A stretch of 6,946 bases of DNA from Pseudomonas sp. UBA4194 (GCF_002379585.1 NZ_DFUE01000037.1:787-7732); one strand, 5' to 3'; counted from the stretch's first letter, positions 1 through 5,143 are shown. Notes: generated from the sequence alone by a model not told the origin. Made by a program: numbers and translations.

Positions 1-20
1 CTGTACGCCGCTCCTACAAG
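1..20 (-). repeat. Truncated REP copy at window edge
   Basis: The last 20 bases of a reverse-oriented REP core (ctgtacgccgctcctacaag). The rest lies upstream of the window. The spacer to the next copy lacks about 21 bases (the aaggcgttgtcaaagtcagc block) found after the other reverse copies. Confidence 0.8.
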
Positions 21-42
21 GATATCCGCCACGCCGCAGATC

Positions 43-69
43 CCTGTAGGAGCGGCGTACAGCCGCGAA
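43..69 (+). repeat. Solitary REP, forward
   Basis: A 27-bp REP core with an intact GCGGC/GCCGC stem. It is followed by a 98-bp step to the next forward copy. The same solitary-then-doublet arrangement recurs at 454. Confidence 0.85.
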
Positions 70-140
70 GGCGTCAGGCGATTCAACGCTGGATCTGGGA
101 GGTACGATGTCAGGATGGCCTCCCAGCCACGCCACGGATC

Positions 141-248
141 CTTGTAGGAGCGGCGTCCAGCCGCGAAAGCGTCAGGCGATTCACCGCAGGATCTGGAAGG
201 TGCGTTGTTAGGGATGGCCTCTTCGCGGCTTGACGCCGCTCCTACAGG
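141..248. repeat. REPIN-like doublet 1 (108 bp)
   Basis: Forward REP core at 141-167 and reverse core at 222-248, separated by a 54-bp spacer. The two arms can pair into one long hairpin with the GTAG heads outside, the usual REPIN geometry. Confidence 0.85.
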
Positions 249-302
249 GATATTTGCCAAGGAGCTGCGAAGGCGTTGTCAAAGTCAGCCACGCCACGGA
301 TC

Positions 303-410
303 CTTGTAGGAGCGGCGTGCAGCCGCGAAGGCGTCAGGCGATTCGCCGCAGGATCTGGGAGGTGCGTTGTCAGGGATGGCCTCTTCGCGGCTTGACGCCG
401 CTCCTACAGG
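303..410. repeat. REPIN-like doublet 2 (108 bp)
   Basis: Forward core 303-329 and reverse core 384-410 with a 54-bp spacer, the same length as doublets 1 and 3. The forward core and the reverse complement of the reverse core agree at about 24 of 27 positions. Confidence 0.87.
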
Positions 411-453
411 GATATCCGCCAAGGCGTTGTCAAAGTCAGCCACGCCGCAGATC

Positions 454-480
454 CCTGTCGGAGCGGCGTGCACCCGCGAA
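454..480 (+). repeat. Solitary REP, forward, with damaged stem
   Basis: A 27-bp core that carries GTCGG instead of GTAGG in the head and a CCCGC instead of GCCGC stem arm. Both changes would weaken a REP hairpin or its recognition, so this looks like a decaying copy. Confidence 0.8.
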
Positions 481-551
481 GGCGTCAGGCGATTCGCCGC
501 AGGATCTGGGAAGTGCGTTGTCAGGATGGCCTCCCAGCCACGCCACGGATC

Positions 552-659
552 CTTGTAGGACCGGCGTGCAGCCGCGAAGGCGTCAGTCAATTCACCGCAG
601 GATCTGGGAGGTGCGTTGCCAGGGATGGCCTCTTCGCGGCTTGACGCCGCTCCTACAGG
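552..659. repeat. REPIN-like doublet 3 (108 bp)
   Basis: Forward core 552-578 and reverse core 633-659, again exactly 108 bp overall. The forward arm has a stem substitution (CCGGC for GCGGC). The doublet lies 411 bp from doublet 1 and is its duplicated counterpart. Confidence 0.85.
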
Positions 660-701
660 GATATTTGCCAAGGCGTTGTGAAGTCAGCCACGCCACGGAT
701 C

Positions 702-728
702 CTTGTAGGAGCGGCGTACAGCCGCGAA
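702..728 (+). repeat. Last REP copy, next to the regulator promoter
   Basis: A complete 27-bp forward core with an intact stem. Its downstream spacer (caccgcaggatctgg) runs to about 755, only some 15 bases before the predicted -35 element of the regulator gene. Confidence 0.85.
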
Positions 729-769
729 GGCGTCGGCCGGCTCACCGCAGGATCTGGACGGGTGGGGGA

Positions 770-799
770 GTGTCATCATACAAGTGCGTGCTATATGAT
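770..799 (+). promoter_or_regulatory. Predicted sigma-70 promoter of the GntR-type regulator gene
   Basis: GTGTCA (770-775, 4 of 6 matches to TTGACA) and TATGAT (794-799, 5 of 6 matches to TATAAT) are spaced by 18 bp. Transcription would start near 806 and give a leader of about 25 bases before the ATG at 831. An operator-like motif sits between the two hexamers, overlapping the end of the -35, as expected for autorepression. This is inferred from sequence only. Confidence 0.5.
773..783 (-). promoter_or_regulatory. Operator-like motif O1 (reverse orientation)
   Basis: Read on the minus strand it is TTGTATGATGA, matching the TTGTACGATAA-type motif found three more times upstream of the transporter gene. 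It overlaps the predicted -35 region of the regulator promoter, consistent with autoregulation. The size and the GT-3 nt-AT core are in the range of FCD-type GntR operators. Confidence 0.45.
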
Positions 800-815
800 C
801 GGCACAACCTCAATC

Positions 816-828
816 GGTAGCTGCTACC
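816..828. promoter_or_regulatory. 13-bp perfect dyad at the regulator start
   Basis: GGTAGC-T-GCTACC is a perfect 6-1-6 palindrome ending two bases before the ATG at 831, where a Shine-Dalgarno sequence would normally lie. No GGAG-like site is visible in this leader. It could be a protein-binding dyad, or as RNA a GGTA/TACC mini-hairpin that masks the start. Its role is unknown. Confidence 0.35.
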
Positions 829-830
829 CC

Positions 831-1565
831 ATGACCAACGACATTGCCAGCGACATCACCCGCCGCAAACCCGGCAGCCTGGCCCAGAGCCTGGTGGATG
901 ACGTCTGTCGCATGATCAGCGATGGCGTGGTCAAGCCCGGTGACAAGCTGCCTACCGAGGTGGAGCTGATGGCGGTCGGCGGTGTCAGTCGGGCGACGGT
1001 GCGTGAGGCGTTGTCGCGTCTGCAGGTCAGTGGGGTCGTGGAAACCCGGCGGGGTATCGGCACGTTCGTGCTCAATGTGCCCGGTTCTTCAGTCTCGCGG
1101 CTGGACCCTGCCACCATCGTCACCCTACAAGATGTCATCGCCATCCTCGATGTGCGCATGAGCTTTGAAATCGAAGCCGCAGGGCTGGCGGCGTTGCGTC
1201 GCACCGACGAGCAGCTCGAGCGTATCCGCGACGCGCTGGACCGCTTCGAACAGGCCTCGGACACCAGCGGCTCGCTGGTGTCCGACTTCCAGTTTCACCT
1301 GCAAGTGGCCACTGCGGCCAACAACCGCTACTTCGTCGATATCGTCACCCACTTCGGCACCAGCATGTTCCCCCGCGCGCGACTCAATTCAGTGGCCATC
1401 GCCCGGCTCGACCGCCAGCAGAAGCATGAACGGCTGGTGCGCGAACACGAGCACATCTACGATGCCGTCGCGCGCCGGGACTACGACGCCTCGCGCGCTG
1501 CCATGCGTGTCCACCTGGCCAACAGCCGCGCCCGCGTCGTCAGATCCCACGAAGACATGGCCTGA
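831..1565 (+). CDS. GntR family transcriptional regulator (FadR/FCD subfamily), probable galactarate/glucarate regulator
   Basis: A 244-residue DNA-binding regulator. Residues about 15-81 form the GntR winged helix: KPGSLAQSLVDDV leads into helix 1, LPTEVELM and SRATVREALSRLQVSGVVETRRGIGTFV are typical of the family, and the last part is the recognition helix and wing. Residues about 100-235 form an FCD ligand-binding domain. Its usual metal/ligand residues are all visible: Asp152 and His156 (SDFQFHLQVA), His206 (REHEHIYDAV) and His228 (MRVHLANSR). The ATG at 831 was chosen because it gives the normal family length. An upstream in-frame ATG at 795 lies inside the predicted -10 box and would add residues translated from leader and repeat DNA. 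There is no clear Shine-Dalgarno site. Position and shared motifs suggest that it controls itself and the downstream transporter-garD pair, with a hexarate or a pathway intermediate as effector. Family assignment is firm; effector and targets are inferred. Confidence 0.92.
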   Translation: MTNDIASDITRRKPGSLAQSLVDDVCRMISDGVVKPGDKLPTEVELMAVGGVSRATVREALSRLQVSGVVETRRGIGTFVLNVPGSSVSRLDPATIVTLQDVIAILDVRMSFEIEAAGLAALRRTDEQLERIRDALDRFEQASDTSGSLVSDFQFHLQVATAANNRYFVDIVTHFGTSMFPRARLNSVAIARLDRQQKHERLVREHEHIYDAVARRDYDASRAAMRVHLANSRARVVRSHEDMA

Positions 1566-1607
1566 TCGGCCCGCCTCAGCTCGCCCATACCCCCTCATCT
1601 GCTTGGG

Positions 1608-1618
1608 TTGTACGGTAA
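1608..1618 (+). promoter_or_regulatory. Operator-like motif O2
   Basis: TTGTACGGTAA. It lies exactly 21 bp (about two helical turns) upstream of motif O3, so dimers on the two sites would sit on the same face of the DNA. It is 43 bases after the regulator stop codon. Confidence 0.45.
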
Positions 1619-1628
1619 AAATCACCAG

Positions 1629-1639
1629 TAGTACGATGA
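1629..1639 (+). promoter_or_regulatory. Operator-like motif O3
   Basis: TAGTACGATGA, in phase with O2 at 21 bp. It overlaps the left arm of a further small dyad, ATGAC-5 nt-GTCAT (1636-1650). Confidence 0.42.
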
Positions 1640-1703
1640 CTTCTCGTCATAAACCCTGCATACCGGTAAATATTTCATGTTCCCGGGCTAGATATACCTG
1701 CCG

Positions 1704-1714
1704 TTGTACGATAA
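1704..1714 (+). promoter_or_regulatory. Operator-like motif O4
   Basis: TTGTACGATAA, the clearest copy of the motif. It is 75 bp downstream of O3 and 310 bp upstream of the transporter start codon. I could not identify a convincing -35/-10 pair around it, so the transporter promoter is not placed. Confidence 0.45.
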
Positions 1715-1779
1715 CGTAACTGCAGTTTCGGCAAAGACCGATCTCCCCCTAATAATTCCAACGCCAGGGTGCTGTAACC

Positions 1780-1863
1780 ATGATGCCATCAATCGTCACA
1801 TCTCCGTCCTACCCTCCCTTGTTGTCCGACAACTCCCGTTGCTGTAGCGCCAACAGTTGTTGA
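1780..1863 (+). CDS. Possible 27-residue leader peptide (speculative)
   Basis: ATGATG starts a short frame ending at TGA 1861-1863. The peptide is MMPSIVTSPSYPPLLSDNSR followed by CCSANSC, with three cysteines close together near its end. An AGGG at 1766-1769, ten bases before the ATG, could be a weak ribosome binding site. The frame runs through the 13-bp dyad at 1821. It resembles no leader peptide I recognise, and a frame of this size is expected by chance. Confidence 0.12.
   Translation: MMPSIVTSPSYPPLLSDNSRCCSANSC
1821..1833. promoter_or_regulatory. 13-bp perfect dyad in the transporter leader
   Basis: GTTGTC-C-GACAAC is a perfect 6-1-6 palindrome. TTGTC-N-GACAA dyads are typical of dimeric helix-turn-helix regulators, including some GntR proteins. 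It has the same 13-bp geometry as the dyad at 816-828 but a different sequence, so it may belong to another regulator. Confidence 0.35.
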
Positions 1864-1872
1864 GCCTGGCTT

Positions 1873-1917
1873 GATAGCGCGGCGCGGCTGAACGCCAGTA
1901 GCACACGTTCCCACAGG
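1873..1917. repeat. Probable decayed REP sequence
   Basis: The stretch gcgcggctgaacgcc (from 1878) followed after a disrupted middle by cccacaggatctgg resembles a reverse REP core plus its usual GGATCTGG flank, as seen in the array at 1-757. The central GCTCCTAC part is not preserved. The similarity is partial and could be coincidental. Confidence 0.35.
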
Positions 1918-1939
1918 ATCTGGATGCGACACCCTGTGG
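1911..1939 (+). other. Leader stem-loop
   Basis: CCACAGG (1911-1917) pairs perfectly with CCTGTGG (1933-1939) over a 15-base loop. No U-run follows, so it is not a standard terminator. It could structure the transporter mRNA leader. Confidence 0.3.
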
Positions 1940-2010
1940 CAAGCGTTTGAACCTGCGATGAAGCTCGCCTGACACACCAAGATCTCTCTACCCGCATAAA
2001 AACAACTCGT

Positions 2011-2015
2011 GGGAG
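2011..2015 (+). promoter_or_regulatory. Ribosome binding site deciding the transporter start
   Basis: GGGAG lies eight bases before the ATG at 2024. An in-frame GTG at 2009 overlaps this site and has no ribosome binding site of its own, so 2024 is preferred. Confidence 0.75.
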
Positions 2016-2023
2016 TACTCCGC

Positions 2024-3391
2024 ATGCAAGCGGCCAAAAAGACGCATGTGCGTTACATGATCCTGTTTCTGCTGTTCGTGGTCACCACCCTGAACTACGC
2101 TGACCGCGCGACCATCTCCATTGCCGGCGCCAGCCTGCAGAAAGACCTGGGTATCGACGCCGTCACCCTCGGCTATATCTTCTCCGCCTTCGGCTGGGCC
2201 TACGTGCTGCTGCAGATCCCTGGCGGCTGGCTGCTGGACCGCTTCGGCTCGAAGAAGGTCTACGCCTGGAGTATCTTCACCTGGTCGCTGTTCACCGTAA
2301 TGCAAGGCTTTGTCGGCTACCTGCCGATGGCCAACGCGGTGATTGCACTGTTCATGCTGCGTTTCCTCGTCGGTGCGGCTGAAGCCCCATCATTCCCCGG
2401 CAACGCCCGCATCGTTGCGGCCTGGTTCCCCACGGCGGAGCGGGGCACGGCCTCGGCGATCTTCAACTCGGCGCAATACTTCGCCACCGTGCTGTTTGCC
2501 CCCTTGATGGGCTGGATCGTGCACGCCTGGGGCTGGGAGCACGTGTTCGTGGTCATGGGCGGTCTGGGCATCGTCTTCTCTGGCGTCTGGCTCAAGTACA
2601 TCCATAACCCCAAGGAGCACCCCAGCATCAGCGAGGCCGAGCTGGAGCTGATCGCCAACAACGGTGGCCTGGTGGATATGGACAACGCCGACAAGGGCGG
2701 CAAGTCGGGCCCGAAATGGGGTTACATTCGCCAACTGCTGTCCACTCGCATGATGTTGGGCGTCTACCTGGGCCAGTTCTGCATCAACGGCATCACCTAC
2801 TTCTTCCTGACCTGGTTCCCGGTGTACCTGGTGCAGGAGCGTGGCATGACCATCCTCAAGGCCGGTTTCATCGCCTCGCTGCCGGCTATCTGCGGCTTCA
2901 TCGGTGGGGTACTGGGCGGCGTGATCTCCGATGCGCTGCTGCGCCGCGGCCACTCGCTGACCTTCGCCCGCAAGACCCCGATCGTCTGCGGTCTGATGCT
3001 CAGTACCACCATGGTGATCTGCAACTACGTACAGGCTGAATGGATGGTGGTGGCGTTCATGGCGCTGGCCTTCTTCGGCAAGGGCGTGGGCGCACTGGGT
3101 TGGGCGGTGGTGTCCGACACCTCGCCAAAACAGATCGCCGGCATCAGTGGTGGACTGTTCAACATGTTCGGCAACGTCGCTTCGATCACCACCCCAATCG
3201 TTATCGGCTACATCATCAGTGCCACCGGGTCGTTCAAATACGCCTTGGTGTATGTCGGCGCCAACGCCTTGGTAGCGGTATTCAGCTATCTGGTGATCGT
3301 CGGGCCGATCAAGCGTGTGGTATTGCGCGAAGAGAACGGCGACATGATCGTCGACGAACCCCAGGGCAAGCTTGCCGACAGCCGCTCGTAA
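2024..3391 (+). CDS. gudP: MFS D-galactarate/D-glucarate transporter (GudP/GarP type)
   Basis: A 455-residue inner-membrane transporter of the anion:cation symporter branch of the major facilitator superfamily, expected to import hexarates with protons. Twelve hydrophobic segments are readable, split by a polar cytoplasmic loop at about residues 191-240. Family signatures include NYADRATISIAG (24-35) at the end of helix 1, GGWLLDRFGSKK (67-78, the MFS loop 2-3 motif with Asp72 and Arg73), RFLVGAAEAPSFPGN (113-127) and GGVISDALLRRG (298-309, the same motif in the second half). GALGWAVVSDTSPK (356-369) is also present. The whole chain reads in register with E. coli GudP as I remember it. Sequence alone does not separate galactarate from glucarate preference; the neighbouring garD argues for galactarate at least. 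The gene is 87 bp from garD on the same strand and probably co-transcribed with it. There is no truncation or frameshift. Confidence 0.94.
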   Translation: MQAAKKTHVRYMILFLLFVVTTLNYADRATISIAGASLQKDLGIDAVTLGYIFSAFGWAYVLLQIPGGWLLDRFGSKKVYAWSIFTWSLFTVMQGFVGYLPMANAVIALFMLRFLVGAAEAPSFPGNARIVAAWFPTAERGTASAIFNSAQYFATVLFAPLMGWIVHAWGWEHVFVVMGGLGIVFSGVWLKYIHNPKEHPSISEAELELIANNGGLVDMDNADKGGKSGPKWGYIRQLLSTRMMLGVYLGQFCINGITYFFLTWFPVYLVQERGMTILKAGFIASLPAICGFIGGVLGGVISDALLRRGHSLTFARKTPIVCGLMLSTTMVICNYVQAEWMVVAFMALAFFGKGVGALGWAVVSDTSPKQIAGISGGLFNMFGNVASITTPIVIGYIISATGSFKYALVYVGANALVAVFSYLVIVGPIKRVVLREENGDMIVDEPQGKLADSRS

Positions 3392-3412
3392 ACCCCTGGT
3401 AGCGGCCATAAA

Positions 3413-3443
3413 GACCGCGGCCCGCAGTGACGGGCACGCGGTC
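3413..3443 (+). other. Strong intercistronic hairpin between the transporter gene and garD
   Basis: GACCGCG (3413-3419) pairs with CGCGGTC (3437-3443). After a small internal bulge, CCCG (3421-3424) pairs with CGGG (3431-3434) over a six-base loop CAGTGA. That makes 11 mostly G-C pairs between the transporter stop and the garD ribosome binding site. No T-run follows, so full termination is unlikely. An RNA processing or stability element, or partial attenuation of garD, is possible. Confidence 0.55.
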
Positions 3444-3464
3444 ACCGATTCAGCCTGAGTGACC

Positions 3465-3470
3465 GAGAGG
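3465..3470 (+). promoter_or_regulatory. garD ribosome binding site
   Basis: GAGAGG eight bases before the ATG at 3479. It lies 21 bases beyond the intercistronic hairpin, so it should be accessible. Confidence 0.7.
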
Positions 3471-3478
3471 GCAAAGCC

Positions 3479-5032
3479 ATGCAGTTGATCGAACATTCCG
3501 ATTCTCCCCGTTACGTGCGCCTGCACGAGAGCGACAATGTCGTGGTCGTGGTCAACGACCAGGGCGTCGCCGAAGGCAGCCGCTTTCCGGACGGCCTGAC
3601 CGTGGTCGAAGGCGTGCCGCAGAGCCACAAGGTCGCCACGGTGGATATTCCCGAGGGCGGCAAGGTGCTGCGTTATGGTCAGATCATCGGTTATGCCCTT
3701 GAGCCGATCCGCCAAGGCAGTTGGGTCAAGGAATCCCAGCTGGCCATGCCTTCGGCGCCGCCACTGGATAGCCTGCCGATGTCGGACGCCGTGCCAGCGC
3801 CGCTGCCGGCGCTGGAAGGCTTCACCTTCGAGGGCTTTCGCAACGCCGATGGCACCGTGGGCACACGTAACATTCTGGGCATTACCACCACGGTGCAGTG
3901 CGTTACCGGTGTGCTGGACCATGCGGTCAAGCGCATCCGTGAAGAACTGCTGCCCAAATACCCGAACGTCGACGACGTGGTGGCCCTGACCCACAGTTAT
4001 GGCTGCGGTGTGGCCATCAATGCCAGGGACGCCTACATTCCGATCCGCACGGTGCGCAACCTGGCGCGCAACCCCAATCTGGGTGGCGAGGCGCTGGTGA
4101 TCAGCCTGGGCTGCGAGAAGCTGCAGGCCGGTCAGGTGATGCACGAAGGCGATCCCTCCGTTGACCTCAGCGAACCCTGGCTGTATCGCCTGCAGGACTC
4201 CGGTCACGGCTTTGGCGAAATGGTCGAGCAGATCATGGCGCTGGCCGAGACACGCCTGCAGAAGCTCGATCTGCGCCGCCGGGAGACCGTGCCGGCCAGC
4301 GAGTTGATCCTGGGCATGCAGTGCGGCGGCAGCGATGCCTTCTCCGGGATCACCGCCAACCCTGCGCTTGGGTTTGCTTCGGATCTGCTGATACGGGCGG
4401 GGGCCACGGTGATGTTTTCCGAGGTTACCGAAGTCCGCGATGCGATCTACATGCTCACCTCCCGTGCCGAGACGCAGCAGGTGGCGCAAGAACTGGTCCG
4501 CGAAATGGACTGGTACGACAATTATCTGGAGCGCGGCGCAGCCGACCGCAGTGCCAATACCACGCCGGGCAACAAGAAAGGCGGGCTGTCCAACATCGTC
4601 GAGAAGTCCCTGGGATCGATCGTCAAATCGGGCAGCAGCGCGATCAATGGCGTGCTGGGCCCGGGCGAGCGGGTCAAGAGCAAGGGTCTGATCTATTGCG
4701 CGACGCCCGCCAGCGATTTTGTCTGCGGCACACTGCAACTGGCCGCCGGCATGAACCTGCATGTGTTCACCACAGGGCGCGGCACGCCGTACGGCCTGGC
4801 GATGACGCCGGTGGTGAAGGTTTCGACGCGGACCGAGCTGGCCGAGCGCTGGCCCGACCTGATAGACGTGGACGCCGGGCGGATCGCAACCGGGCGGGCG
4901 ACGATCGAGGAGTTGGGTTGGGAGCTGTTCCACTACTATCTGGACGTGGCCAGCGGCAGGAAGCAGACGTGGGCCGAGCGGTATCGGTTGCATAACGACA
5001 TTACGTTGTTCAATCCGGCGCCGATTACTTAA
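3479..5032 (+). CDS. garD: Galactarate dehydratase
   Basis: A 517-residue cytoplasmic enzyme that dehydrates D-galactarate (mucate) to 5-dehydro-4-deoxy-D-glucarate. It belongs to the UxaA/GarD family of metal-dependent dehydratases. The N-terminal SAF domain spans about residues 5-90 (VNDQGVAEGSRFPDGL, SHKVATVDIPEGGKVLRYG), followed by a proline-rich linker at about 91-112. The catalytic region starts at EGFRNADGTVGTRN (118-131). Conserved motifs are SYGCGVAIN (173-181), GCEKLQ (211-216), MQCGGSDAFSG (280-290), GNKKGGLSNIVEKSLGS (364-380), ATPASDFVCG (408-417) and TTGRGTPYG (431-439). The cysteines in several of these agree with the metal-binding role of the family. Length and end (FNPAPIT) match E. 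coli GarD (about 523 residues). In pseudomonads the product normally goes to a dehydratase/decarboxylase giving 2-oxoglutarate semialdehyde, but those genes are not adjacent here. It is the second gene of the likely transporter-garD operon. Confidence 0.96.
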   Translation: MQLIEHSDSPRYVRLHESDNVVVVVNDQGVAEGSRFPDGLTVVEGVPQSHKVATVDIPEGGKVLRYGQIIGYALEPIRQGSWVKESQLAMPSAPPLDSLPMSDAVPAPLPALEGFTFEGFRNADGTVGTRNILGITTTVQCVTGVLDHAVKRIREELLPKYPNVDDVVALTHSYGCGVAINARDAYIPIRTVRNLARNPNLGGEALVISLGCEKLQAGQVMHEGDPSVDLSEPWLYRLQDSGHGFGEMVEQIMALAETRLQKLDLRRRETVPASELILGMQCGGSDAFSGITANPALGFASDLLIRAGATVMFSEVTEVRDAIYMLTSRAETQQVAQELVREMDWYDNYLERGAADRSANTTPGNKKGGLSNIVEKSLGSIVKSGSSAINGVLGPGERVKSKGLIYCATPASDFVCGTLQLAAGMNLHVFTTGRGTPYGLAMTPVVKVSTRTELAERWPDLIDVDAGRIATGRATIEELGWELFHYYLDVASGRKQTWAERYRLHNDITLFNPAPIT

Positions 5033-5044
5033 GGCTGTGGGTCG

Positions 5045-5143
5045 GTGGTGGATGGTCCCCTCACCCCAGCCCTCTCCCTGGGGGAGAGGGAGCTAAAGGC
5101 GGATCGCGTCGCCTGGAGCTGCGGTGAGGGGACCATCCACCAC
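5045..5143. repeat. Palindromic MITE-like element with perfect 21-bp arms
   Basis: The left arm at 5045-5065 (begins GTGGTGGATGG, ends CCCCTCACC) is the exact reverse complement of the right arm at 5123-5143. Inside is a second hairpin (5070-5090). The 99-bp element starts 12 bases after the garD stop. CCCTCTCCC/GGGAGAGGG elements preceded by CCCTCACCCCAGC are common dispersed intergenic repeats in Pseudomonas and related proteobacteria. They give rise to spurious LTPALSLGERE-like peptides. As RNA it could end or protect the garD transcript, although no U-tract follows. No transposase or obvious target duplication is visible. Confidence 0.75.
5070..5090 (+). other. Nested 9-bp hairpin inside the palindromic element
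   Basis: CCCTCTCCC (5070-5078) pairs perfectly with GGGAGAGGG (5082-5090) over the three-base loop TGG. This is the most conserved-looking part of the dispersed repeat and a very stable G-C-rich stem. Confidence 0.7.

Larger units (their letters stand above)
1..757. repeat. REP/BIME array (mosaic of REP palindromes)
   Basis: This gene-free stretch is built almost entirely from copies of a 27-bp REP core and their characteristic spacers. The forward core reads roughly CYTGTAGGAGCGGCGT then ACAGCCGCGAA. Its inner stem is GCGGC-5 nt-GCCGC, and it has the GTAG head typical of Pseudomonas REPs. Forward copies start at 43, 141, 303, 454, 552 and 702. Reverse copies start at 222, 384 and 633, and a truncated reverse copy lies at 1-20. 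The order is R, F, [F-R], [F-R], F, [F-R], F. The block 43-248 recurs at 454-659 (offset exactly 411 bp, no gaps, a modest number of substitutions), so part of the array arose by segmental duplication. Such elements are non-autonomous repeats mobilised by RAYT (TnpA-REP) transposases. No RAYT gene is present here. Long open frames through the array on both strands are repeat artefacts. Confidence 0.93.
1566..2023 (+). other. Long intergenic/leader region before the transporter gene
   Basis: This 458-bp region has no convincing long gene. It holds three operator-like motifs (1608-1714), a TACCGGTA palindrome (1661-1668), a possible 27-codon reading frame (1780-1863), a 13-bp dyad (1821-1833), what looks like a decayed REP sequence (about 1873-1917) and a 7-bp stem (1911-1939). 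No rho-independent terminator is evident after the regulator gene, so read-through into the transporter is possible. Confidence 0.6.

Noticed and set aside
101..111. GGTACGATGTC in the repeat array as a further operator-like motif
   Set aside because: It matches at about 8 of 11 positions, but the homologous spot in the other repeat copies reads GGTGCGTTGTC. It is therefore a chance variant of the repeat, far from any promoter seen.
1..757. CRISPR array
   Set aside because: The repeats are palindromic, occur in both orientations, and their spacers are themselves repeated. This fits REP/BIME elements and not a CRISPR array.
230..820. Long open frames on both strands inside the repeat region (for example 196 codons on +, 128 codons on -)
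   Set aside because: Their translations consist of repeated motifs such as GVQPRRR and SREE produced by the REP copies. They have no plausible start signals and the composition of repeat DNA, so they are not genes.
1608..1637. TTGTAC-18 bp-TACGAT as a promoter for the transporter gene
   Set aside because: The -35 matches only three consensus bases and the -10 four. The resemblance comes from the two operator-like motifs themselves, so it cannot be called a promoter.
2390..4993. An 867-codon open frame on the minus strand across the transporter gene and garD
   Set aside because: It is antisense to two clearly recognisable genes, crosses their boundary, and is rich in H, R, Q and A as expected from the complement of high-GC codons. 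Such frames are common in GC-rich genomes.
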